Part shown: piece after piece, positions 22,859 to 31,307 of the stretch
Numbering within the stretch: position 1 is the stretch's first letter
Layout of the letters: every line of letters begins with the position of its first letter
Source: Actinomycetota bacterium
GTDB taxonomy: Bacteria > Actinomycetota > Acidimicrobiia > Acidimicrobiales > Acidimicrobilacustridaceae
Length of the DNA stretch: 40,882 nt
NCBI GenBank assembly: GCA_005787345.1
Contig: SYBH01000061.1
Coordinates: 1 to 40,882, forward strand
Direction of reading: 5' to 3'
Made by a program: the position numbers and the translations under genes
The notes under the pieces: generated by a model
The model's database searches: none
What the model saw: only the letters and a program-made list of their open reading frames with translations
Told to the model about the DNA's origin: nothing

Positions 22859-23830
22859 TTATCGCGGCGTGAGCTGCCGCACTGCCTCTTCTGTATCGAC
22901 ACCAGCCATGCCCAAGACTGCGAGCGCGGGCGTGGTAACACCATTTTTGATGTAGCGCTGGATATGAGCACGGCACTGCTTATACGAACCGTGCACGATG
23001 AGTTGATCAACGACCTCATCGGGAATCGCAGCAAGCGCCGCAGCGCGATCGCCCGCCTTCCATGCGTCCCACATTCCTTGCAGTTGCGGCCCACGACCTA
23101 GCCATTCGTGGAACGCGGCGTAGACCGGAACGTTCAGATACGCAGCAATTGCGAACTTTGCTTGCGCTCGCACTGTTTCGGTGTCTTCTGAAGGAACCAC
23201 AAAGATACGAGCGACGATTTCTTTGTCTTCACCATGGGCCTTGACGATCGGCGCAACACGAGCAACATCGTCGGCCGACAACCAGTTAATGATCGCGCCA
23301 TCGCCTTCACGGCCAGCGAGGTTCAACATGCCTTCGCGTAGTGCGGCAATGAGAATGGGTACACGTTGCTCGGGAACGGCACTGAGTTTGAATCCACGAA
23401 TCGAAAACGTGTCGTAGGTCTCGGTGACTTTTTCGCCAGTGAATGCAGATCGAATGAAACGCACAGTGTCGCGAACCCGCTTGTAGGGCTCGTCGAAGGC
23501 AATGCCATTCCAGCGACCAACGATGACATCGGATGACGTTCCGAGACCCAGCACGAAGCGGCCGGGTGCAGCTTGCGCCATCGCTAACGCGCTTTGAGCG
23601 ATTACTGCAGGACCACGAGTGAAAACCGGGACGATGGCCGTACCAAGGCGCAACGACGGCGCCCATTGCGAAGTGAGCGCGAGCGGCGTAAACGCGTCGG
23701 TGCCGTCGGTTTCGGCTGACCATGCGTCGGTGTACCCAAGGTCGGCGAGTTCAGCGATGCGGTCACGTTGCGCGTGCAACGGAACCCGATCAAACGGAAG
23801 AGTGATGCCGTAACCGCGATAAGGCTCCAT
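22859..23830 (-). CDS. LLM-class F420/flavin oxidoreductase
   Basis: 323 residues. GYGITLPFDRVPLHAQRDRI, LRLGTAIVPVFTRGPAVIAQSA, RFVLGLGTSSDVIVGRWNG and VPILIAALREGMLNLAGREGDGAIINWL mark the luciferase-like family and its close relation to 21542-22537. The ATG at 23830 overlaps the stop of the thioesterase-like gene by one base (TGATG), so the two are co-translated. Substrate unknown; in acyl-CoA catabolic neighbourhoods such enzymes often act on lipids or terpenoids. Confidence 0.9.
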   Translation of the reverse strand: MEPYRGYGITLPFDRVPLHAQRDRIAELADLGYTDAWSAETDGTDAFTPLALTSQWAPSLRLGTAIVPVFTRGPAVIAQSALAMAQAAPGRFVLGLGTSSDVIVGRWNGIAFDEPYKRVRDTVRFIRSAFTGEKVTETYDTFSIRGFKLSAVPEQRVPILIAALREGMLNLAGREGDGAIINWLSADDVARVAPIVKAHGEDKEIVARIFVVPSEDTETVRAQAKFAIAAYLNVPVYAAFHEWLGRGPQLQGMWDAWKAGDRAAALAAIPDEVVDQLIVHGSYKQCRAHIQRYIKNGVTTPALAVLGMAGVDTEEAVRQLTPR

Positions 23831-24606
23831 CAGGGCCCCTTCCAAGGACGGATCATGGCTGACTGACTTGCCGTTGCCATGAGCGTGCCGTCTTCGGCCC
23901 ACAGATAGATGTGCCCGTGACCAAACCCGCGAGCCACTGCTTCGATACGAACGTCAGCAAGTACCCATTTGGTGGGCACGATGTTCATCACACGAATGGT
24001 GTTGTCGAGACTGTTGGAGTTGATTTCCGACGTAATGGCCATGCCGAGACCCATCGGAACGAAATCGCCCAGCACCGCAAGTGATGCAGCAGAAGCTTCG
24101 AGGATCTCGGGCATGCGAACCCAGAACGCGGTGCGGCCGGTGCCAGGCTCATCGATAGCCATGCGCATGTCGAGACGACTGGAGATGGAGTTCCCCGGGT
24201 CGAATCGAAGTTGACGTGGAGGACAATCGGCCGGAAGCGGCACATCTGGCGCAGTAATCCACTGTCCTTCCTCGGCACTATCGCGACTTCCGAGTGACGC
24301 GTTGACAATGAAAATCGTGGTGTCGCCAACCTGACCAGTGACCCGAGCTTGGGTAGTGGTCCGACCAGAAGCATCGATCCGAATATCGAGATCGACCACC
24401 GAGGGCGGCTTTGTGTAGTTGATGTACTGCGCGCAGGCCCACACCACAGGCCGTTCGGTCACCCGTTCAAGAGCGTCGATCGCTGCACCGAGGCCGCATC
24501 CGCCGAAGAGGGTCCCCAGACCGCTGCAAATGCCCTCGGTGACGGGCAGATACCAACGCATCGGGTTGTGTGTGGGCTGGAGTCCCAGCCATTCCTTTGC
24601 ATCCAC
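23830..24606 (-). CDS. Hot-dog fold acyl-CoA thioesterase-like protein
   Basis: 258 residues, which fits a double hot-dog (TesB/acyl-CoA thioesterase) layout: the first repeat includes GICSGLGTLFGGCGLGAAIDALERV and YINYTKPPSVVDLDIRI, the second VLGDFVPMGLGMAI ... and GHGHIYLWAEDGTLMATASQ. It should hydrolyse or bind acyl-CoA. Start: GTG 24606 has TACGCT 7 bases before it; GTG 24645 with GAAGGGG is the alternative and would add 13 residues. The frame is open to 24840 but that stretch covers the divergent small gene. It forms a coupled pair with the LLM gene. Confidence 0.8.
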   Translation of the reverse strand: MDAKEWLGLQPTHNPMRWYLPVTEGICSGLGTLFGGCGLGAAIDALERVTERPVVWACAQYINYTKPPSVVDLDIRIDASGRTTTQARVTGQVGDTTIFIVNASLGSRDSAEEGQWITAPDVPLPADCPPRQLRFDPGNSISSRLDMRMAIDEPGTGRTAFWVRMPEILEASAASLAVLGDFVPMGLGMAITSEINSNSLDNTIRVMNIVPTKWVLADVRIEAVARGFGHGHIYLWAEDGTLMATASQSAMIRPWKGP

Positions 24607-24613
24607 CGCAGGG

Positions 24614-24619
24614 AGCGTA
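24614..24619 (-). promoter_or_regulatory. -10 box TACGCT for thioesterase/LLM pair
   Basis: TACGCT ends 7 bases before GTG 24606, and is the reason for preferring that start. Confidence 0.4.
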
Positions 24620-24674
24620 GATGGCCCGCCGTTCTTTACCTCCACTGTCACACCCCTTCGGCACACTGACTCCC

Positions 24675-24875
24675 ATGAAGAAGCAACCCACCCTCCATAC
24701 CAGCGGTGTTCATCGCCTCCCCGAGGGGCCTGCCTCTTGGCAGATCGACGACACCACCCGCCAACTCGCCCTCGCCGGCATTGCCCAGGCCCGTGCTGCG
24801 CTCGCCGCAGCCTTGGCCTCCCACAGTCCCGAGCCACCAACGCTTGAGCTGCGCGATCACGCAGAGGCGGCCTAG
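24675..24875 (+). CDS. Small hypothetical protein, 66 aa
   Basis: Unrecognised. It begins MKKQPTLHTSGVHRLPEGPA and continues with an alanine-rich helix (LALAGIAQARAALAAALAS) and a short acidic tail. No ribosome-binding site; CACACT lies 7 bases before the ATG. Codon use and open length are compatible with a gene, but it is short and supported only by position between a divergent operon and the thiolase gene. Confidence 0.45.
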   Translation: MKKQPTLHTSGVHRLPEGPASWQIDDTTRQLALAGIAQARAALAAALASHSPEPPTLELRDHAEAA

Positions 24876-24918
24876 CGCCACCACGTCTGTGTCCTCAACA
24901 ACTCCAAGCGTCGGGGCC

Positions 24919-24924
24919 TAGGAT
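24919..24924 (+). promoter_or_regulatory. -10 box TAGGAT for thiolase
   Basis: TAGGAT ends 6 bases before ATG 24931, in the 55-base gap after the small gene. Confidence 0.5.
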
Positions 24925-24930
24925 CGGCCC

Positions 24931-26109
24931 ATGCGTGAAGTCGTGATTGTTGATGCCGTCCGTACCCCTGTTGGCCGCCGCAATGGGGCATTGTCCTCGA
25001 TGCATTCGGCCGACCTTCTTGCCGTGCCATTCAAGGCGCTGTTCGACCGAACCGGCATGGACCCTGCGCAGGTTGGCCAGGTTGTCGGCGGTTGTGTGAG
25101 CCAAATCGGCCAGCAGGCGTTCAACATCACCCGCACCGCATGGCTCACTGCGGGCCTTCCCCTTGAAGTCGCCGCTACCACGGTCGACACTCAGTGTGGT
25201 TCGAGCCAACAAGCGCTCGACATCGCCTACGCCCTCATTGCCGCTGGCGTTATCGATAGTGCCGTTGCTGGCGGTGTTGAAGTCATGAGCAAGGTTCCGA
25301 TCGGCTCGAATGTTGCCAAGGGTCTTGACATGGGTTCACCCATTCCGAAGTCGTACTTCCCGCAGTACGAGTACACCTCACAGTTCGACGGCGCCGAGCG
25401 CATCGCTAAGAAGTGGAACATCACCCGCGAAGAGACCGACGCACTTGGTTTGTCATCACAAGAGCGCGGCGCACGGGCATGGGCCGAAGACCGTTTCGCG
25501 ACACAGATCATTCCGGTTGACGCACCCGACCTCGGTGAAGACGGCAAGCCCTCTGGCACCACGCACCACGTTGCTCGCGACGAAGGCCTTCGTGACACCA
25601 CCGCCGAAAGCCTTTCCGGCCTCAAGCCCGTGTTCGGCGAAGACGGCGTGCATACCGCTGGCAACGCCTCCCAGATTTCCGATGGCGCTGGTGCTGTCCT
25701 TCTCATGACGCCCGAAAAGGCCAAGGAACTCGGCCTCACCCCCATCGCTCGTATCGTCGACACCTGCCTGGTAGGCGTCGATCCCGTACTCATGCTTACC
25801 GGCCCCATCGATGCCACTCAGCATCTTCTTGAGCGCAACAACTTGTCGGTCGACGACATTGATCTGTTCGAAATTAACGAAGCGTTTGCATCAGTGGTTC
25901 TGGCATGGGCCCGCGAACTCGATGGCGACCTTGAGCGCGTCAACCCCAACGGCGGCGCAATTGCCCTCGGTCATCCGCTCGGCGGCACCGGCTCCATCCT
26001 CATCACCAAAGCCGTGCACGAATTGCAGCGCACAGGCGCCAAGCGTGCGATCGTCACGATGTGCTGTGGCGGCGGTCTAGGCACCGGCACACTTATCGAA
26101 CGAATCTGA
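24931..26109 (+). CDS. Thiolase (acetyl-CoA acetyltransferase / 3-ketoacyl-CoA thiolase)
   Basis: 392 residues, full length. The nucleophile is Cys89 in DTQCGSSQQA, and the remaining catalytic elements are NEAFAS, the His in GGAIALGHPLGGTG and the Cys in CCGGGLGTG near the end, all intact. It cleaves 3-ketoacyl-CoA with CoA or condenses two acyl-CoAs; the neighbouring SDR, thioesterase and acyl-CoA dehydrogenase favour degradation. A hairpin terminator lies 47 bases after the stop. Confidence 0.95.
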   Translation: MREVVIVDAVRTPVGRRNGALSSMHSADLLAVPFKALFDRTGMDPAQVGQVVGGCVSQIGQQAFNITRTAWLTAGLPLEVAATTVDTQCGSSQQALDIAYALIAAGVIDSAVAGGVEVMSKVPIGSNVAKGLDMGSPIPKSYFPQYEYTSQFDGAERIAKKWNITREETDALGLSSQERGARAWAEDRFATQIIPVDAPDLGEDGKPSGTTHHVARDEGLRDTTAESLSGLKPVFGEDGVHTAGNASQISDGAGAVLLMTPEKAKELGLTPIARIVDTCLVGVDPVLMLTGPIDATQHLLERNNLSVDDIDLFEINEAFASVVLAWARELDGDLERVNPNGGAIALGHPLGGTGSILITKAVHELQRTGAKRAIVTMCCGGGLGTGTLIERI

Positions 26110-26156
26110 GCTACAGCCGAATTTTCGGTCGCAAGCCATACGAATCAATTCCTCAC

Positions 26157-26187
26157 GAAGAGCCTCGGCATGAAGCCGGGGCTCTTC
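26157..26187 (+). terminator. Terminator hairpin after thiolase
   Basis: GAAGAGCC-TCGGC pairs with GCCGG-GGCTCTTC (13 pairs, one G-T) around an ATGAA loop. No T-run follows, but the stem is long and lies between two genes on the same strand. Confidence 0.7.
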
Positions 26188-26263
26188 CACTTCACGCTTC
26201 CATCTTCTATGGTCGCGATATCGCCGCGTGTGCTGCCAGAACAACCTCAACTCCGAGGCAAAC

Positions 26264-26890
26264 ATGGCAACAACGACACGAACAGTCCATCACGCACAAC
26301 GAGTTCCTTCAAGGCTCGAACGACACAATGCCCGTCGACGTCAATCGGCTCGCGTCATTGCCCTCATCGGCCTCTTGGGTGCGGTGTTGTTTATCGGATC
26401 GCTATCGCTCTTTGTTCTCCTCCTCAACACCGTTGCCCGAAACAGTTCAACGCCGTATGCAGCCGAGCCCACCGTCATCGAGACCATTGATGGAGACACC
26501 ATCGATGTGCGCATCGGATACAAGCGCCAACGCATCCGCCTACTCGGCATCGACACCCCAGAAACCAAAGACCCACGAAAACCAGTGCAGTGCTTTGGGC
26601 GCGAGGCCAGCAATCGCACAGAGGAACTGCTGCCAACCGGAACTATCGTCCGACTCGAACACGACATCGAAAAATACGATGCGTACAACCGTCTCTTGGC
26701 CTATGTCTGGCGGGCCTCCGATGGGCTGTTCGTCAATCTTGACCTCGTCGCCGGCGGCTACGCCGACATCCTTTCCATCGCACCAAACACCGCCCATGCT
26801 GACGTGCTCCGGGCGGCCATGACTACCGCCAAGGCCACCCCAGTGGGGCTTTGGGCCATCTGCGGAGGACCGGATCAACCCGCTTCATGA
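26264..26890 (+). CDS. Membrane-anchored thermonuclease (SNase-like)
   Basis: 208 residues. A basic N-terminus and one membrane helix (residues 31-56) place the catalytic domain outside the cell. The domain has TIDGDTIDV (Asp78), IRLLGIDTPE (Arg92, Asp97, Thr98, Glu100) and YNRLLAYVW (Arg143), which match all catalytic and calcium-binding residues of staphylococcal nuclease. It should cut DNA or RNA at the surface. ATG 26264 follows GAGG; a TATGGT at 26208-26213 may be its promoter. Its TGA overlaps the next start as ATGA. Confidence 0.9.
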   Translation: MATTTRTVHHAQRVPSRLERHNARRRQSARVIALIGLLGAVLFIGSLSLFVLLLNTVARNSSTPYAAEPTVIETIDGDTIDVRIGYKRQRIRLLGIDTPETKDPRKPVQCFGREASNRTEELLPTGTIVRLEHDIEKYDAYNRLLAYVWRASDGLFVNLDLVAGGYADILSIAPNTAHADVLRAAMTTAKATPVGLWAICGGPDQPAS

Positions 26891-27759
26891 GGGCCGATGC
26901 CGTCTCGGGCGATACCGTGACATCCGTGACGACACTCGCCGAACGCTTGGGCTATGCCGCCGATGCCCGATTGGTCATCATTAACAGCGACGATCTCGGC
27001 CTATGTCACGCCGCCAATACCGGCACCTACGAGTCACTTCGACAAGGCGTCTGCACCAGCGCAACGCTCATGGTGCCTTGCGCATGGGCTCGCGAAGCAG
27101 CATCGGACTTCCGTGGCGAAGACATCGGCGTGCACCTCACGCTCAATGCGGAGTTTGAGCGCTATCGATGGGGACCAATCACCCACGCGCCATCGTTACT
27201 CGATGGCGACGGCGGATTTCCCCGAACCGTTGCCGACCTCTGGGACCATGCCGACCTCGACGAGGTTCGCCGCGAATGTCGCGCACAAATTGAACGAGCC
27301 ATCTTGTGGGGGTTCGATGTCAGCCACCTTGACTCCCATATGGGCGCTCTCCAACTTCGTCCCGAATTTTTCGACGTCTACCTTGACCTCGCTGTTGAGT
27401 TCGCGTTGCCGCTTCGACTTTCAGGTGCTTCAACAGAGCGAAGCATCGGCTTCCCCTTCCGTCGCCTCGCCGCCGAAGAAGGGATCATCTCCCCCGACCA
27501 CTTCCTGTACGTCAATGGTGTTGGAAGTCGACGAGTGATCGAAAACGCGGTCTTTGAACTACGTCCTGGCGTTACCGAGATGTATGTCCATCCCGCCACC
27601 GACACGCCCGAACTTCGCGCTATCGGTACCGATTGGGCCTCACGAGTCGACGACCTGCACCTCGTCTGTCACGACTCGCGACTTCGCACGTTGCTTGAAC
27701 GTTCAGGTGCTGTGCTCATCGGATATCGCGAACTGCGCGAACTCCAGCGCGCGGGCTGA
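26887..27759 (+). CDS. YdjC/ChbG-type polysaccharide deacetylase
   Basis: 290 residues. The metal site is visible as INSDDLGLCHAAN near residue 34 and VSHLDSHMGALQL near residue 147, and the closing HPATDTPEL is also typical. ChbG removes acetyl groups from chitooligosaccharides and HpnK acts on glycosylated hopanoids; the substrate here is unknown. Start: ATG 26887 overlaps the nuclease stop (ATGA), but GTG 26926 with TACCGT 7 bases upstream is a real alternative and keeps the full domain. Confidence 0.88.
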   Translation: MRADAVSGDTVTSVTTLAERLGYAADARLVIINSDDLGLCHAANTGTYESLRQGVCTSATLMVPCAWAREAASDFRGEDIGVHLTLNAEFERYRWGPITHAPSLLDGDGGFPRTVADLWDHADLDEVRRECRAQIERAILWGFDVSHLDSHMGALQLRPEFFDVYLDLAVEFALPLRLSGASTERSIGFPFRRLAAEEGIISPDHFLYVNGVGSRRVIENAVFELRPGVTEMYVHPATDTPELRAIGTDWASRVDDLHLVCHDSRLRTLLERSGAVLIGYRELRELQRAG

Positions 27760-27769
27760 CTACAGCTTT

Positions 27770-28627
27770 CTAAAGCCGCTTCGACATTCGCTGATAGCGC
27801 GTTGACGCGACTGCACCAGTCGATTCGATAAACGAGCGCGCAGCCTCGTCAGGCAGATCGGCAACAATCACCCGATCAAATTCAGCGATCATCAAGTCGC
27901 GGCAGATTTGCCCAAGCAATGCTTTACCAACGCCGCGACGACGTGCCGACTCATCCACAATCAGCGGACCAGTCCAACCAGCTCGAGTGATCGAATGACA
28001 AGCGATTCCAACGACAACGGGATCGACATCGCCCCGCAACGCCACGTGACAAGTGCCGTGTTCAAGTGCACGTGCAATTTCATCGGCGCTCCGAGGCCAA
28101 CCCGAAGTGGCTGCGAGGAGCACCCGCGTGACGTCTTCGTCATGCACTGCACGGCGAATAGTGATGCCCGCCGGCGGTTCCGCCCGAAACGATGTCACGA
28201 CGTCGTAGGACTGCCAGAACTCATGCGTTTCGTAGCCGCGCTTCGAACACAATGCCGCGATCGGCGACTCGACGGGAACTCCCGGCCACAGCGAGAACGA
28301 AAGCTCGCCGCCGACATGGATGCGCTGTGCCCCTCGTTCGGCCGCCCATTGCTCAGCATGATCAAGCAGGTCGGCGCCCCGCCCGGTGCGTTGAACACGA
28401 GGGCCGACTGCAATTAGACGAATCGATGCGATGAGTTCGCCGTCTACATCGCGATCGACGCCTACGGCGATCACAGATTCACCATCGGGGGTGGCCATCA
28501 CAATCCCTGAACGTTCGTGGCAGGCGGTGAGGAGTTCATCAGGAGTCAGGTCTTCATCACCAGCCGCGCGCAACATCAGATCGACAAGATCGTCGACGCG
28601 ATCAGCACCCCAAGGAACGAGTTCCAT
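27770..28627 (-). CDS. Tandem GNAT acetyltransferase
   Basis: 285 residues with two GNAT halves. Acetyl-CoA loops are seen at RTGRGADLL (residues 80-88) and RRRGVGKALL (229-238). The N-terminal half continues with VGGELSFSLWPGVPVESP; the C-terminal half ends in a charged RYQRMSKRL. The tandem layout recalls mycothiol synthase MshD, which joins acetate to Cys-GlcN-Ins, but I do not see the MshD-specific segments, so I leave the symbol blank. The ATG overlaps the preceding stop by one base (TGATG). It is the last gene of the set led by mca. Confidence 0.8.
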   Translation of the reverse strand: MELVPWGADRVDDLVDLMLRAAGDEDLTPDELLTACHERSGIVMATPDGESVIAVGVDRDVDGELIASIRLIAVGPRVQRTGRGADLLDHAEQWAAERGAQRIHVGGELSFSLWPGVPVESPIAALCSKRGYETHEFWQSYDVVTSFRAEPPAGITIRRAVHDEDVTRVLLAATSGWPRSADEIARALEHGTCHVALRGDVDPVVVGIACHSITRAGWTGPLIVDESARRRGVGKALLGQICRDLMIAEFDRVIVADLPDEAARSFIESTGAVASTRYQRMSKRL

Positions 28628-29715
28628 CACGCTGCTGGAGCCGCTACATCGTCCGGAGCATTGGGACGACTGCGCGACGAGAAGATTGCTGCGATCAGGC
28701 CCACGACAAAGGCAACGGCCGCGAGCGCACAGGCAACGAGCAGTGCCCTGTCGAGTCCCGAAAGCACTTCATCGACAATGACAGCAGCCGACGCGACGCC
28801 AAGTACACCGCCCGAGATCTCTTCGATCGCTCGATCTCGGCCGGTTGATGTGATGAGAGCGACAACTCCTGCTCCCACCAAGACACCAACTGCGCCTGCC
28901 ATCACAGCAAACCAACGGCGCCGAGCAACTAGCAACCCACCCACCGCAGCGATCACTGCTACCGCAGGAAACACAATCGAACCAGTGCGAAGTAAGCGCA
29001 CCCAAGTTTGGATTTTTTCCAGACCGGGAGCATCAATCAACGGAATCTTTAGGCCGATCGACGCAAGATTGACGTTGTCGAGGATATCGATACCTCGTTG
29101 GTCGAGTTGCTTGTCGATTTCTGCAAGCGAGGATCCGAGGTCTAGCGACAATCCTGTGGAATCAATGCTCACAAATCGACCGCTTCCATCGACAGCGCGC
29201 ACGAACTCACTATGCGTGGCTCGAACCGCCGATTCCCAGACGCGCACAAAGGCATCGGTCTTCACGACCTGCACGGTGGCGACGGAGACGAGTTCAGTCA
29301 CCCTCTCGGTCACCGTGCCCGATAACGAGCCGAGGGGACCGGGGAGCACTCCACTAACTAAATCATCAATGCCCACAACCGTGACGATCTGCGTCGCGAT
29401 TGCGCGAGCAACATCATCTTGAACCTTTGGGTTGTTCACGATCGCTTTACTTGTTGCGACCCAGGTGTCTTCGTCGAGAATGGCTCGTTCCGTCCAGAAC
29501 GACGTAAATCCGAATATTGCCGAGATGCCGGCAAAGAACAACAACACGATGCCGATGATCATTCGGACACGGCTGGGTCGTTTCTCCGCCCTTGCCTCGG
29601 AAGGACTCGTCGTACGCGATGTTTCAGCGATTTCCGGCCGTGAAGAGACAACAGAAATCGGTTCGGTCGGCGGTTGTGCCGGAGGTTGGGTGGGTGGAGA
29701 ATCAGGCCACGACAT
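28627..29715 (-). CDS. Actinobacterial multi-pass membrane protein
   Basis: 362 residues. A Pro/Ser-rich cytoplasmic N-terminus (1-50), one helix (52-72), a long extracellular domain of about 150 residues (LDEDTWVATSKAIVNNPKVQDDVARAIATQI onward), then about four helices in the C-terminal third. The extracellular start matches a widespread actinobacterial family of unknown function. It has no transporter signature. Its ATG abuts the TAG stop of mca directly (TAGATG) and its stop overlaps the GNAT start, so all three are made together. Confidence 0.75.
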   Translation of the reverse strand: MSWPDSPPTQPPAQPPTEPISVVSSRPEIAETSRTTSPSEARAEKRPSRVRMIIGIVLLFFAGISAIFGFTSFWTERAILDEDTWVATSKAIVNNPKVQDDVARAIATQIVTVVGIDDLVSGVLPGPLGSLSGTVTERVTELVSVATVQVVKTDAFVRVWESAVRATHSEFVRAVDGSGRFVSIDSTGLSLDLGSSLAEIDKQLDQRGIDILDNVNLASIGLKIPLIDAPGLEKIQTWVRLLRTGSIVFPAVAVIAAVGGLLVARRRWFAVMAGAVGVLVGAGVVALITSTGRDRAIEEISGGVLGVASAAVIVDEVLSGLDRALLVACALAAVAFVVGLIAAIFSSRSRPNAPDDVAAPAA

Positions 29716-30567
29716 CTAGTGAATCCCTGCGAATAAGTCGGTCTCAGGCAAGTGTGTCTCCACTCGAGAATGGGCGAGGATGTAGTCCTCGAAGGGATGA
29801 ACCGAACGAGCGATCTCGCGGGGAAGCCCAAACCAAAAGGCTGATTCAGGGTCGACCTGCGTCGCATGCGCCAGCAACGCCTCTAAACGAACATCGAACC
29901 ACGGGCCGATGTCAATTGATGTTGTCACTCGTTCGTCTTGGTTCGGTCTCGTAAACCAATCATCGGAGAAGGGTGACTCGAGACCGAGTTCCACGAACTT
30001 GTTGTGGGTTGCCTCAACTCGCGCGCGCGACCATACCGAGTAGTACATCTTGAGCGGCGTGAATGGTTCGCCAAGATCTGGCCGATACGAAGGGTCGCCC
30101 GCACGTTCAAACGCAGGTAATGAAATATCGTGAACACGCAGATGGTCGGGGTGGGGGTAACCCTGCTGATCGTCTCCGTAAGTAAGGATTACTTGCGGAC
30201 ATTCGCGGCGAATGATTGCAACGAGCCGAGCAACTGCTTCATCGAGATCGGCGTTTGCGAACGCTTCGGGACGAGCATTCGCTTCGGAATCGGGCATCCC
30301 CGAATCCCGATAACCAAGCAAGACGACTTCGTCATACCCAATGAGCGCCGATGCAACTTCAAGTTCACGCTTACGCACCGCCGCAAGATCAGCTCTGACC
30401 TCGGGGAGATCCATCGCCGGATTCAGGATGTCGCCCTCTTCGCCTCCGGTGCAGGTGACAAGTACTGCTCGCACACCTTCGGTCTTGTACTTCGCGACAG
30501 TTGGGGCGCCCTTGGAGGCTTCATCGTCGGGATGAGCATGGATCGAGAGCAGACAGCGGTCAGCCAT
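29716..30567 (-). CDS. mca: Mycothiol S-conjugate amidase Mca
   Basis: 283 residues, the usual length. Mca cleaves mycothiol S-conjugates to a mercapturic acid, which is excreted, and GlcN-inositol, which is recycled. The zinc site is HAHPDDEASKG (His12, Asp15) and YPHPDHLRVH (His142). Lys19, following Asp-Asp-Glu-Ala-Ser, is the residue that separates Mca from the deacetylase MshB in family comparisons. TGGEEGDILNPAMDLPE is also Mca-like. TAGCGT ends 6 bases before the ATG, and there is no ribosome-binding site. Confidence 0.93.
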   Translation of the reverse strand: MADRCLLSIHAHPDDEASKGAPTVAKYKTEGVRAVLVTCTGGEEGDILNPAMDLPEVRADLAAVRKRELEVASALIGYDEVVLLGYRDSGMPDSEANARPEAFANADLDEAVARLVAIIRRECPQVILTYGDDQQGYPHPDHLRVHDISLPAFERAGDPSYRPDLGEPFTPLKMYYSVWSRARVEATHNKFVELGLESPFSDDWFTRPNQDERVTTSIDIGPWFDVRLEALLAHATQVDPESAFWFGLPREIARSVHPFEDYILAHSRVETHLPETDLFAGIH

Positions 30568-30573
30568 TGCCGC

Positions 30574-30579
30574 ACGCTA
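30574..30579 (-). promoter_or_regulatory. -10 box TAGCGT for the mca set
   Basis: TAGCGT ends 6 bases before ATG 30567. It faces TAGTCT of the divergent lipoprotein gene, 44 bases away between hexamers. Confidence 0.5.
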
Positions 30580-30623
30580 CCGGTCAACGGGAGGGGCGGC
30601 ACCGCGTCGAAGCCGCAAACGCA

Positions 30624-30629
30624 TAGTCT
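30624..30629 (+). promoter_or_regulatory. -10 box TAGTCT for PEBP-like lipoprotein
   Basis: TAGTCT ends 7 bases before ATG 30637. Confidence 0.5.
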
Positions 30630-30636
30630 CCCTCCG

Positions 30637-31305
30637 ATGAGTGAGACCCCATCCACCCCCCGCACACGAAGTGCCCGTCGTCGAGGTCTCGCCGCACTTG
30701 CCGTTGCTGTACTTGCTATTTCCCTGACAGCGTGCGGAACCAGCGGCCGAACCATGGACGAGCCAAAGCCTGGAGCCACCGCTCCGGCACGGAAGAACGC
30801 TGGTTCCACTATTCCGGCAAACACCAACGCCGACGCCGTCAACAGCTCTGTGAGCCCCCAAATCCGCTCGACGGCATTCACCCTGACAACAAGCGCTTGG
30901 AAAACGGGCCAGTCCATGCCTAAGCCCTTCACCTGCGATGGGGTCAACACCTCTCCCCCATTTACCATTAGTGGCGTTCCTGCCGGCACCACAGAAATGG
31001 TCTTTGTCGCGTCCAATCAGAGCGATCTCAATCAGACGTTATGGCTTCTCGCAGGCATCGGCCCGGCAACTGTTTCGATACCGCAGGGTGGCGTTCCAAC
31101 TGGTGCGATCCAGATGACGAATAGTTCAGGCACCCCTCGCTGGTCTGGCCCCTGCCCCACATCAGGAGCAAACGGTTACGAGTTCGCCCTTTACGCATTG
31201 GCCTCGCCTTCAGGTCTCACCACGAGCTCGACGCTTGGCGAGGTCAATGCCGCAATTGCGAAGTCGACTGCAGCTTCAGTTATCAGCGGTACCTACTCGC
31301 GCTGA
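30637..31305 (+). CDS. PEBP (YbhB/YbcL)-like lipoprotein with altered ligand site
   Basis: 222 residues. RSARRRGLAALAVAVLAIS and the lipobox SLTAC (Cys33) make it a surface lipoprotein. The C-terminal domain follows the Raf-kinase-inhibitor-like fold: PFTCDGVNTSPPFTISGVPAGT, and GPCPTSGANGYEFALYAL. The usual Asp-Pro-Asp-Ala-Pro and later His-Trp of the anion-binding pocket are replaced by ASNQSDLNQTLWLLAGI, so phosphate-type ligand binding is doubtful. The stop is 2 bases from that of the convergent thioesterase gene. The same frame is open back to 30130, but that part overlaps mca on the other strand. Confidence 0.82.
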   Translation: MSETPSTPRTRSARRRGLAALAVAVLAISLTACGTSGRTMDEPKPGATAPARKNAGSTIPANTNADAVNSSVSPQIRSTAFTLTTSAWKTGQSMPKPFTCDGVNTSPPFTISGVPAGTTEMVFVASNQSDLNQTLWLLAGIGPATVSIPQGGVPTGAIQMTNSSGTPRWSGPCPTSGANGYEFALYALASPSGLTTSSTLGEVNAAIAKSTAASVISGTYSR

Positions 31306-31307
31306 GT

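Noticed and set aside
27770-28627. Calling the tandem GNAT protein mshD
   Set aside because: The tandem layout and mca linkage fit, but the C-terminal half does not read like known MshD proteins.
30130-30636. Upstream extension of the PEBP-like lipoprotein frame
   Set aside because: The lipoprotein signal begins at 30637 and the extension lies antisense to mca.
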